64,000 nt of DNA, from the NCBI RefSeq assembly GCF_030012605.2, contig NZ_CP114055.2, one strand, 5' to 3'. Below are positions 27,301 to 34,406 of this stretch, piece after piece; the first letter of the stretch is position 1; the number at the start of each line of letters is the position of its first letter. The notes beneath the pieces are model-generated. The model did not search any database. It was not told the DNA's origin and saw only the letters and a program-made list of their open reading frames with translations. The DNA is from Bergeyella_A cardium (GTDB lineage: Bacteria; Bacteroidota; Bacteroidia; Flavobacteriales; Weeksellaceae). A program made the position numbers and the translations under genes.

Positions 27301-29367
27301 ATGAAGAAGAGATTATATATACTACTGGGCTTATTGGTCAGTGGGCTACAGTATTTAACCTTTGCCCAGTCTACACCACAGCAATCTATAACTTGTAAGT
27401 TCGGTTCTCCACAAATCACTTTAAAAGCAGGTCAATTAAAGGTAGCGACTTGGGGAGGAACATACCTTTTTGGCTGTATTCCTAATCAATTGGATCCTAG
27501 CAGTACAAATGGGCAATATGTAGCTTTAGATGAACATGCGCAGAATGTAGCCGAAGCTCCTACTGAGAATGGAAAAATAAAATATACTCCTACCCATGGA
27601 AGTGTAATTCGTTTGGAAAATCAAAATAGACCTCTTAGGAATAGAAATTTTACTCCTCTAGGTTTTCCAAATAATCCCCATTCTCATAAGGTAGGGAAGA
27701 TTATCTATTACTTAAATCACTATTGGGAAGGAGTAGAAGGAAATAAATGGCATTTATTGGATAATGCAATCATATTTGAGGTGTATCCCGAAGTTCTTAC
27801 ATTAGATTATAACGCAGGAAGTACTACTATTAATGTTTATTCAAATGGATCTTGGACAAGTAGCGGATTGAGTATAGCGGGAGAATCATTAACTCCAAGT
27901 TCATCAAGTGTAAATGGTCATACACCCGTTACTTATAATTATCCTGAAAATAATACAGATAGAATTTCAAATAGAACCATCTATTTTAAAAGAGAAAATT
28001 TAAATTTAACAAGAACTGTAAAGGTAGTACAGAACTATAAACCAAAATATTTATACTCAAATATATTAGATGTCTATGGTAAGGAGCAGAGTGGAACTGT
28101 ACCAGAGGAATATAAAGGTAAGGTAAATCCTGGTCCAGAGCGTTTTTTTGCTTGGGTAACTTCACCTACCAAATTTAGAATGAGGATTAAGTATAATGGA
28201 GGACCTATAGGAAGCTATACCCATCCTGACCCTGTACTTGGAGATTATGATTATGAATATGATGGGAAAGGGGATATAATAGCCTACGAATATCAGCTAA
28301 AAGAAAACCTTACCAATGCAGATCGAAAAATTGATTTAGAGATTTCTTTTCAAAAAGCAAATGGGGACTGGGAGCCTTGGGAAGATGTAGGCTTAAAGAA
28401 CTCTAATAATACAGCCGTAACCCAATCTCACCTGCAGCACAAGGCAAGAAGAAGATGGAGTAAAAAATATATAGGGGCTACCGAAGATGCAAAGGATGTC
28501 TCTTATGTATATCAACGACCAGATTACTATAAGAGTACAATTCCTTCATCTTATTATAAAGAACAGCAAGGAACTTGGACGGAAGGGCTACTAAATAATC
28601 ATACTTTGGTTACAGGATATACGGAAGCAGGTGTAGGCAGTGGCTGGAAAGTTCCCGATGAGGAAGATCTGAAAGATCTAAAAATAGCAGGGTTTATCCC
28701 GAACAGGCCGTTTCTCTATACATATGACAGTCCTACTCGTATACCAGCAGCAGATACTAAGTATAATAATTGGGCAATTAATAGTTCTAATACTGTACTC
28801 TTAGATTCAGAAGTATTTTCTAAACAAAAATATGGTTATGGTAATGCTTTTTATCTGTATGATAAAACAGGTTCTATGGTATGGTTTCCTATAAATGGAA
28901 GAATAGAATATTATCGTCAGAGCTTTTTCAATCTTACAGAATATAGTATAGATCACAAAATAAATCTATTAGGAACTCATATATCAAATAGTTCTTCTAC
29001 GACGGAAACGACAGATTATTATAGATATGCAGATTATGTAACATGTTATAGAAATGGTCAAAGTGAACCTCAGCACTATTTAAAGTATTCCGTTGATACG
29101 AGAAATTTGGGAAATAAATTTAAATTGGGTATTATTTCTACTCAAAATGGAGTAGATATAAAAGACGACCAATATATATCAAGTTATAGTCTTACCGAAA
29201 GCTATGGAGAGAGTAGAGAATGTACTGTTACTTCTTCTTGTTACCATAATGGTCCTGTTTTTGGTCCTGCGCCTCCGGCAATTCAATGTGGGAGATGGAA
29301 GGATTTTTATGATTATTATTCTTTTACTAAGAATTATCAATATACCTACCGCCTCACCCACGATTAA
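27301..29367 (+). CDS. Large secreted protein of unknown function, BACON-like and FISUMP-like regions
   Basis: The 688-residue protein has a signal peptide (cleavage near LTFAQ). Around residues 160-250 there is a BACON-like Ig fold (NVYSNGSWTSSGL, ending RTVKVVQNY). Residues of about 440-560 (SGWKVPDEEDLKDLK, GNAFYLYDKTG) resemble the Fibrobacter major paralogous domain pattern. The C-terminal part has several Cys residues and no T9SS sorting domain that I can recognise, so export may be by Sec alone. It forms an operon with the S74-domain gene; the pair probably builds a cell-surface structure. I do not know its role. Confidence 0.7.
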   Translation: MKKRLYILLGLLVSGLQYLTFAQSTPQQSITCKFGSPQITLKAGQLKVATWGGTYLFGCIPNQLDPSSTNGQYVALDEHAQNVAEAPTENGKIKYTPTHGSVIRLENQNRPLRNRNFTPLGFPNNPHSHKVGKIIYYLNHYWEGVEGNKWHLLDNAIIFEVYPEVLTLDYNAGSTTINVYSNGSWTSSGLSIAGESLTPSSSSVNGHTPVTYNYPENNTDRISNRTIYFKRENLNLTRTVKVVQNYKPKYLYSNILDVYGKEQSGTVPEEYKGKVNPGPERFFAWVTSPTKFRMRIKYNGGPIGSYTHPDPVLGDYDYEYDGKGDIIAYEYQLKENLTNADRKIDLEISFQKANGDWEPWEDVGLKNSNNTAVTQSHLQHKARRRWSKKYIGATEDAKDVSYVYQRPDYYKSTIPSSYYKEQQGTWTEGLLNNHTLVTGYTEAGVGSGWKVPDEEDLKDLKIAGFIPNRPFLYTYDSPTRIPAADTKYNNWAINSSNTVLLDSEVFSKQKYGYGNAFYLYDKTGSMVWFPINGRIEYYRQSFFNLTEYSIDHKINLLGTHISNSSSTTETTDYYRYADYVTCYRNGQSEPQHYLKYSVDTRNLGNKFKLGIISTQNGVDIKDDQYISSYSLTESYGESRECTVTSSCYHNGPVFGPAPPAIQCGRWKDFYDYYSFTKNYQYTYRLTHD

Positions 29368-29454
29368 TAGAGGTGTAAGGTATCAAAAAGAATATAGAAC
29401 CCCTCGTACTTATGTACAGTGTGTTTTTATAGTTGTTAGTATTTTGTTATGTTT

Positions 29455-29479
29455 AGCTCCCCAATTGGGGAGCTTTTCT
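29455..29479 (+). terminator. Terminator of the secreted-protein operon
   Basis: AGCTCCCC (29455-29462), AATT loop, GGGGAGCT (29467-29474), then TTTCT. The rest of the stretch from 29368 to 29624 shows nothing else. Confidence 0.85.
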
Positions 29480-29624
29480 ATAAAGGTAGGAGGGAGAAAA
29501 TTGAAGTTTGTTTTTTTATATACAGATTTCCATACAGTAGGAGTAAAATTTCCAATCATTGGTGTGGTGGGACTGTTTTTCTTCATTTTTTATAGAATTA
29601 GGGTTATAAAAATAGCAGATAGCA

Positions 29625-29715
29625 ATTGGCTTCTGGTAGCTGGCTTTTGGCAATTGGCGGTGTGCGGTTAGTTTGTGGTAAGTGCCCCTCGTGCTAACGA
29701 GTGCCGTGCTACGGC
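29625..29715 (-). repeat. Dispersed gene-end repeat with TAGC-loop hairpins (xerD copy)
   Basis: The tract has AGC-type boilerplate, then GTTTGTGGTAAGTGCC and two hairpins: CTCGT-GCTA-ACGAG (29688-29701) and GCCG-TGCTA-CGGC (29703-29715). Read on the minus strand, the TAG in the second loop is the stop codon of xerD. Related copies lie at 31741-31800, 38385-38451 and 60571-60630. Confidence 0.75.
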
Positions 29716-30617
29716 CGGCTTCTTGGGTGGAAGTTGAGGATGGTTGCGTGGAGCTCTTCGGTTTGGAGGTGGGTATAGATTTCGGTTGTGGTAATGCTAG
29801 AATGCCCTAGCATTTCTTGGATAAAACGGAGGTCGGCACCGTTTTGCAAAAGGTGGGTAGCAAAGGAATGCCGAAAGGTGTGAGGGGAGATTTTCTTTTG
29901 GATGTTGGCAAGCAGGGCATATTGTTTTATAAAGGTGAAAATCATCACTCGGGTGAGGGGTTTGCCCGTTCTTTCGCTCAGGAAGAGGTAGTCGGAGCAG
30001 TGGGGTGCTATTTTTATGCTTGCTCGTATGCCGTTGATGTAGTCTTTTATCAGTTGCAGGGTATAGTCGGCTATGGGTACGAGGCGCACCTTATTGCCTT
30101 TGCCATTTACTTTTATAAAGTTTTCTTTGAAATTGATATCGGAGATTTTGAGGCTTATCATCTCCGAAACCCTTAGCCCGCACCCGTACAAGACCTCTAT
30201 GATGCAGTAGTTTCGCTTGCCGAGGTTTGTGGAGGTGTCTATGGCGCTGAGCAGCTGGTCTATTTCCTCTTGTGAGAGGCTGTCGGGCAGGTAAATCCCT
30301 TGTTTGGGGGAGTCGAGCAGGGCAGAGGGGTTGTCTTCGCGGATTTCATCTTCTATCAGGTACTTAAAGTAGGCTTTTATGGAGGATACCCAGCGGGCTT
30401 GTGAGCGTTCTGACCAGTCCTGCTTAGAGAAATGGTAGAGGCATTCCTGCAGCTGATGATAGGTGAGCGTCTCGGGGGTAGAGTCTGGGAGGTAGTGCTC
30501 GGCGTAGGCTTGCAGTTTTTTAAGGTCTCTCTCGTAGGCGAGCAGGGTGTTTTGGCTTAAATTTCTTTCAAACTTTAAGTAGTGGGCAAAATCTGTTATG
30601 CTTTCCTGCCAAGTCAT
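29709..30617 (-). CDS. xerD: Tyrosine recombinase XerD
   Basis: The 302-residue recombinase resolves chromosome dimers at dif during division. It has the N-terminal SAM-like core-binding domain and a catalytic domain with R149 (GCGLRVSE), Lys in the GKGNK hairpin, H246 and R249 (HTFRHSFATHLL), H272 (LGHSS) and nucleophile Y281. The start overlaps the stop of the upstream gene (TAATG). It is not next to an integrated element, so it is the housekeeping enzyme. The last codons and the TAG stop lie within a dispersed hairpin repeat. Confidence 0.94.
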   Translation of the reverse strand: MTWQESITDFAHYLKFERNLSQNTLLAYERDLKKLQAYAEHYLPDSTPETLTYHQLQECLYHFSKQDWSERSQARWVSSIKAYFKYLIEDEIREDNPSALLDSPKQGIYLPDSLSQEEIDQLLSAIDTSTNLGKRNYCIIEVLYGCGLRVSEMISLKISDINFKENFIKVNGKGNKVRLVPIADYTLQLIKDYINGIRASIKIAPHCSDYLFLSERTGKPLTRVMIFTFIKQYALLANIQKKISPHTFRHSFATHLLQNGADLRFIQEMLGHSSITTTEIYTHLQTEELHATILNFHPRSRP

Positions 30618-31030
30618 TATTCGGTGTGGTCTGAAATGATTTTCCAGCCGTGATTAAATTTCTGAAAGACGAGGGAGAATATCCCTTTTAGCTCTGTCTC
30701 GGCTCTTTGTATTTCCCATTTTCCTGTTACGAAGGCGTATTTCCTGCCGAGGGGTTTTACTTTAATGTTAGAAAAACTGAGGATGCCCATTGCTTCTTTT
30801 GTCGGATAGCCTTTTTGGTAGCTGGTGAGTGTGTTTTGCCAGCCGTAGCTCACCTTTCCTGCCCCGATGAACATTAGCGAATCGCTCTTGTGGTAGCCTT
30901 GCATATAGCCCTCTATGTCGGCACTGTTCCAGGATTCCTTTTGGGCATTTAGGACTTTTAGAATCTCCTTTTCCTGCCCGAAGCAGAAAGCGGTGAGGAG
31001 GATAAGGCTAAGCAATAGTATTTTTTTCAT
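30617..31030 (-). CDS. Secreted NTF2-like (DUF4440-type) protein
   Basis: A 137-residue protein with a signal peptide (LLTAFCFGQ) and an NTF2-like fold pattern: an N-terminal helix with NAQKESWNSADIEGYMQGYH, then strands ending GIFSLVFQKFNHGWKIISDHTE. Such proteins are small cone-shaped domains in the SnoaL/DUF4440 group; the role is unknown, and no catalytic residues can be assigned. It overlaps the deaminase gene by 23 bases and xerD by one base, so the three are translated as one unit. Confidence 0.8.
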   Translation of the reverse strand: MKKILLLSLILLTAFCFGQEKEILKVLNAQKESWNSADIEGYMQGYHKSDSLMFIGAGKVSYGWQNTLTSYQKGYPTKEAMGILSFSNIKVKPLGRKYAFVTGKWEIQRAETELKGIFSLVFQKFNHGWKIISDHTE

Positions 31031-31457
31031 CGGGGTAAAGTTCTTGTTTTGAAATTCTCATTACCTCTATTCCTCCTCTTTTTAGCAGATTGATGCCCTC
31101 CATATCCTTGTAATCCTCTATATAGACTACCCGCGTGATGCCCGATTGCAAGATGAGTTTGCTGCACTCCTTGCACGGCGAAAGGGTGATGTAGAGCGTA
31201 GCCTCTTTTGCGGATTGGGTGGAGCTTGCGAGTTTTAGAATAGCGTTTGCCTCTGCGTGGAGTACATACCATTGGGTGTTCCCTTCGCTGTCTTCGCAGC
31301 AGTTTTCAAAGCCAGAAGGCGTACCATTAAACCCATCGGAAATAATGGTTCTGTCTTTTACGATAAGGGCACCCACTTGCCTCCTTTCGCAGTAGGAGAG
31401 TTTTGCCCATTCTAAAGCCATTTTCAGATAGGCTAAATCAAATTTATTATGCTTCAT
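31008..31457 (-). CDS. dCMP/cytidine deaminase family protein
   Basis: The 149-residue zinc enzyme has the deaminase motifs H67-A-E69 (VLHAEANAI) and P-C95-KE-C98 (LSPCKEC), with C95 and C98 as zinc ligands and E69 as proton shuttle. The N-terminal RRQVGALIVKD and GFNGTPSGFENC match the dCMP deaminase (ComEB-like) family, which turns dCMP into dUMP for dTTP synthesis. Upstream of the start lies a 42-bp tandem repeat array. Confidence 0.9.
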   Translation of the reverse strand: MKHNKFDLAYLKMALEWAKLSYCERRQVGALIVKDRTIISDGFNGTPSGFENCCEDSEGNTQWYVLHAEANAILKLASSTQSAKEATLYITLSPCKECSKLILQSGITRVVYIEDYKDMEGINLLKRGGIEVMRISKQELYPDEKNTIA

Positions 31458-31458
31458 T

Positions 31459-31740
31459 TTTATTTTTTTTCTACCGTCGGTTAATTAACTGCTACTTATT
31501 TTTTTATTTCTGTCGGTTAAATAACCGAAACCTGCTTTTTTATTTCGGCGACCAATTCACAACTATTAATTGCTCATTTTTTTATTTTGGCGACCAATTC
31601 ACAACTATTAATTGCTCATTTTTTTATTTCGGCAACCAATTCACAACTATTAATTGCCCGCTTTTTTATTTCGGCGACCAATTCACAACTATTAATTGCT
31701 CATTTTTTTATTTCGGCAGCCAATTCACAACTATAATCTA
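31459..31740. repeat. 42-bp tandem repeat array
   Basis: Five near-identical 42-bp units have CCAATTC starting at 31552, 31594, 31636, 31678 and 31720. Each has a CAATT/AATTG stem and a T-rich spacer. Two more diverged units lie to the left, with other palindromes (GTTAATTAAC, and CGGTTA-AA-TAACCG at 31514-31527). The array lies between the 3' end of the catalase homologue and the start of the deaminase gene. Confidence 0.92.
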
Positions 31741-31800
31741 TAATAAGTGCCTCGCCGGCAACGGCGCGCTACTAAATAGTAATCGCCCCCAATGCTAGTG
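31741..31800 (-). repeat. Dispersed gene-end repeat (catalase copy)
   Basis: AAGTGCC is followed by CGCCG-GCAA-CGGCG (31753-31766), TACTA-AA-TAGTA, and CCC(A)AT-GCTA-GTGGG. On the minus strand the TAG of the last loop (31797-31795) is the stop codon of the catalase homologue. Confidence 0.7.
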
Positions 31801-33189
31801 GGTTTTAGGGTGGCTTCCGTTTGCAGAGCTCATTATACTGGCGTCTATATCTATTCCGAGACCGAGGGCTACCTTCATCCCCAGTTCTATATTTGCACGG
31901 AAGAAGTGGCAGAGTTGTCGGTTAATGATTTCCTCTCTTCTCTCTCCACTAATGCTCTTCATACTGCTTACGATGTTTTGAATGAGGATTTCCTTTTCAT
32001 CTGTACTCAGAACTTTGGAGTAAAAAGTCCCCGCTTGGGTATAGTGGTCGTTATCGGTTTCATTCCTCTCAAAATGGAAGGGATTAATGCCATTGCTGTC
32101 TCCGTAAGAAGGCTCTTGTGTAAAAGGGTTTTTATTCACTTCGATCTGGTAGGCGCTGTTGCCCAGTCGGTACCTTTGAGCATCAAAATAGGTAGTGATA
32201 CGCCCTTGCAGTACCCTGTCTGGCGAGAAGCTGATGCCTTCAACTACATTGCTCGGTGAGAATGCCGACTGCTCCACGCTGGTAAAATAATCTTCAGGTA
32301 TTTGGTTGAGCTCCAATACTCCCGCTTCTATTAGTGGGAACTCCTCCTGAGGCCATACTTTGGTAACATCAAATGGGTTCCATCGGAAGTCCATTGCCTG
32401 TTCATCGGTCATTACCTGTATGTAGAGCGTCCATTTAGGAAAGTTTTTGCTCTCAATAGCACGGATGAGGTCTTCTTGTGAGAAGTCCGGGTTTTGAGCT
32501 TTTATTTCTTCTGCTTCAGCATTACTGAAGTTCTTTATTCCCTGCTGAGTTTTCAGGTGAAATTTTACCCAAACCCTCTCATTATGCTGGTTAATCATAG
32601 AAAAAGTATGCCCCCCATAGCCATTCATATATCTGTAGCCATAAGGGATTCCTCGGCTGGACATCAGGATGAGAACTTGGTGCAGAGACTCTGGATTTTG
32701 AGACCAGAAATCCCACGCCAAAGCAGAGGATTTCAGATGGGTTTTAGGATTTTTTTTCTGCGAGCGAATCAGTGCAGGGAATTTTTTAGCATCCTTTATA
32801 TAAAACACTGGTGAGCTACTGCCGACCAAATCCCAATTGCCCTGCTCAGTGTAAAACTTTATTGAAAATCCCCTTATATCCCTTTCTATATCGCTACTGC
32901 CCGCCTCCCCAATCGTAGGAGAAAATCGGGTGAATACTTTACAACGATTCCCCACCTTTGAGAAAATCTGAGCTTTGGTATACGGGCGAATATCTTGAGT
33001 AACGGTAAAAGTACCATAGGCTCCTGAACCTTTTGCGTAGATGATTCTCTCGGGGATAATCTCTCTTACAAAGTGCGCCATCTTCTCATTAAGAGCAAAA
33101 TCCTCAATAGAATGAGCGTTTAGAGGTTCAGAAGAGGTACTTTTATTATACATACTTTCAAAAGAGTCAATTGTTTTATCTCTTTTCAT
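31795..33189 (-). CDS. Catalase homologue with replaced distal haem-pocket residues
   Basis: An intact 464-residue clade 3 catalase-like protein. The proximal haem ligand region is kept (R330 and Y334 in RITTYFDAQRYRLG), as is RFSPT. The distal catalytic His of the family motif ERVVHAKG is Tyr51 here (ERIIYAKGSGAYG), and the distal Asn pair of DLVGNNTPVFF is Ser124-Ser125 (DLVGSSSPVFY). YRHMHGFGSHT is also altered, to YRYMNGYGGHT. The usual N-terminal arm (GxP...LLQD) is shortened. Normal catalase activity is therefore doubtful; it may bind haem in another role. It is divergent from oxyR across 91 bases. The last codons and TAG stop come from a repeat. Confidence 0.9.
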   Translation of the reverse strand: MKRDKTIDSFESMYNKSTSSEPLNAHSIEDFALNEKMAHFVREIIPERIIYAKGSGAYGTFTVTQDIRPYTKAQIFSKVGNRCKVFTRFSPTIGEAGSSDIERDIRGFSIKFYTEQGNWDLVGSSSPVFYIKDAKKFPALIRSQKKNPKTHLKSSALAWDFWSQNPESLHQVLILMSSRGIPYGYRYMNGYGGHTFSMINQHNERVWVKFHLKTQQGIKNFSNAEAEEIKAQNPDFSQEDLIRAIESKNFPKWTLYIQVMTDEQAMDFRWNPFDVTKVWPQEEFPLIEAGVLELNQIPEDYFTSVEQSAFSPSNVVEGISFSPDRVLQGRITTYFDAQRYRLGNSAYQIEVNKNPFTQEPSYGDSNGINPFHFERNETDNDHYTQAGTFYSKVLSTDEKEILIQNIVSSMKSISGERREEIINRQLCHFFRANIELGMKVALGLGIDIDASIMSSANGSHPKTH

Positions 33190-33209
33190 TTTTTAGACTT
33201 TAATTCCCA

Positions 33210-33244
33210 CAAATTTAATGTAAAAAAAGGGATTGAATACAAAA
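33210..33244 (-). promoter_or_regulatory. Promoter of the catalase homologue
   Basis: On the minus strand TTTTG (33244-33240), 22 bases, then TAAATTTG (33217-33210). It overlaps the oxyR promoter, so an OxyR site in between could control both genes. Confidence 0.6.
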
Positions 33245-33259
33245 TCTTCTATATATTTG
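33233..33259 (+). promoter_or_regulatory. oxyR promoter
   Basis: TTG (33233-33235), 16 bases, then TATATTTG (33252-33259), 21 bases before the oxyR ATG. Confidence 0.6.
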
Positions 33260-33280
33260 TGAGCTACAAAACTAAATAAT

Positions 33281-34225
33281 ATGAACATCCAACAGTTAGA
33301 ATACCTTATAGCAGTAGATAAGTACAAACACTTTGGAAAGGCTGCACAAGCGTGTTTCATTACTCAACCTACCCTTAGTGCGATGATTCAGAAATTCGAG
33401 GAAGAGCTTGATGTAAAAATCTTTGACCGCACTTCTCATCCTATCAGAACTACGGATATGGGTGAGCAAATTATCAATCAGGCAAAGCAGGTAATAGATT
33501 CAGTAAATGAGCTGAAAAATAAAGCCATTCAGCTCAATAATGTTTTAGCAGGGAATCTGAATCTTGGGGTAATCCCTACCGTATCATCCTTTATTGTCCC
33601 GAATGAAGTTTTTGATTTCCTCAGAAATAATGAACGGATTACCTTTAATATTAAGGAAATGACTACTGAGAATATCATCAAGTCTCTTAAAAGTGGGGAA
33701 CTGGATGCTGGGATTATTGCTACTCCATACGAAGCCGCTCGGGAATTCTACGGAGATGTTCTCTTTAATGAAGAGCTGATGCTCTATTCCTCCAATGATT
33801 TGGTAAGCGACAGGTTTGTAGCTCCTGAGGAAGTAGAAGCCGATAAAGTATGGCTACTGGAGGAGGGCAATTGCCTGCGTGTACAGTTTGAAAATATTTG
33901 TCACCTGAAAGAAAACGCTCTGAAACCAAAAAATTTGGAACTTTCTCCTTCTAATATTGGTACAGTAGTTCAGATGGTGGATAAGGTTGGGGGTATTTCC
34001 ATTCTTCCAGAGCTTGCTGTAGAGCAGCTATCGGATAAGCAAAGGAAAAAAGTAAGCCGTTTCCGAAAGCCATTCCCTTATCGAGAGATGAGTATTATTT
34101 ATTATAAACCCACTTATAAGCAGAAGATTATTGATGAGTTTGTGAAGTTTATTAGAGAATCTGTAGGCAATAAGCTCAATTATAATAAGATGCCACAGGA
34201 TTATGTGAATATAGAACCACAATAG
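33281..34225 (+). CDS. oxyR: OxyR, LysR-type peroxide sensor
   Basis: A 314-residue LysR-type regulator with an N-terminal winged helix-turn-helix (MNIQQLEYLIAVDKYKHFGKAA, TQPTLSAMIQKFEEEL). In the sensor domain C198 and C207 (NCLRVQFENIC) have the exact 9-residue spacing of the redox cysteines of E. coli OxyR (199 and 208). It should switch peroxide-defence genes on by disulfide formation. Its divergent partner is the unusual catalase homologue. Confidence 0.93.
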   Translation: MNIQQLEYLIAVDKYKHFGKAAQACFITQPTLSAMIQKFEEELDVKIFDRTSHPIRTTDMGEQIINQAKQVIDSVNELKNKAIQLNNVLAGNLNLGVIPTVSSFIVPNEVFDFLRNNERITFNIKEMTTENIIKSLKSGELDAGIIATPYEAAREFYGDVLFNEELMLYSSNDLVSDRFVAPEEVEADKVWLLEEGNCLRVQFENICHLKENALKPKNLELSPSNIGTVVQMVDKVGGISILPELAVEQLSDKQRKKVSRFRKPFPYREMSIIYYKPTYKQKIIDEFVKFIRESVGNKLNYNKMPQDYVNIEPQ

Positions 34226-34247
34226 TAAAATATATTAAAAGATAGTT

Positions 34248-34278
34248 TTTGCTATTAAGAATATAGTGTTTAAATTTG
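34248..34278 (+). promoter_or_regulatory. metK promoter
   Basis: TTTG (34248-34251), exactly 19 bases, then TAAATTTG (34271-34278). No other promoter is visible between here and the metK ATG, so the message runs through the terminator-like hairpin at 34327. Confidence 0.82.
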
Positions 34279-34326
34279 CCAGAAATTTCTTGGAGGAAAA
34301 ATTTGGCTGATTGTAACCTCAATAAA

Positions 34327-34363
34327 AAATGCTAAAACAGATTTTCTCTTTTAGCATTTTTTT
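34327..34363 (+). terminator. Intrinsic terminator in the metK leader (attenuator candidate)
   Basis: AAATGCTAAAA (34327-34337) pairs with TTTTAGCATTT (34349-34359), followed by TTTT. It lies between the only visible metK promoter and the metK start, 44 bases upstream of the ATG. It could also end oxyR transcripts. Confidence 0.8.
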
Positions 34364-34406
34364 ATAGTGTATTTCTCCTTTTTTCTTCTTGTTTAAAAAT
34401 AAAAAA

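Noticed and set aside
29204..29671. Plus-strand ORF of 155 codons after the large secreted protein
   Set aside because: It starts within the end of the preceding gene in another frame and passes through a strong terminator hairpin and a dispersed repeat.
29709..30617. XerD-like recombinase as an integrase of a mobile element
   Set aside because: There are no attachment-site duplications, tRNA junction or phage genes nearby. Its sequence and operon fit the housekeeping XerD.
31459..31740. Possible CRISPR array
   Set aside because: Repeat units abut with no unique spacers, and there are no cas genes. The other arrays fail for the same reason.
31403..31798. Plus-strand ORF of 131 codons with repeated FYFGDQFTTINCS units
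   Set aside because: It is the translation of the 42-bp array and overlaps the deaminase gene. The period alone explains the open frame.
34278..34320. Possible pseudoknot riboswitch in the metK leader (GCC..AAATTT / AAATTTGGC hairpin, GAGG loop pairing with CCTC; partial resemblance to SAM-II words)
   Set aside because: The 5' arm overlaps the promoter -7 box and lies before the likely transcript start. Spacing of the SAM-II-like words is wrong. The terminator argument stands without it.
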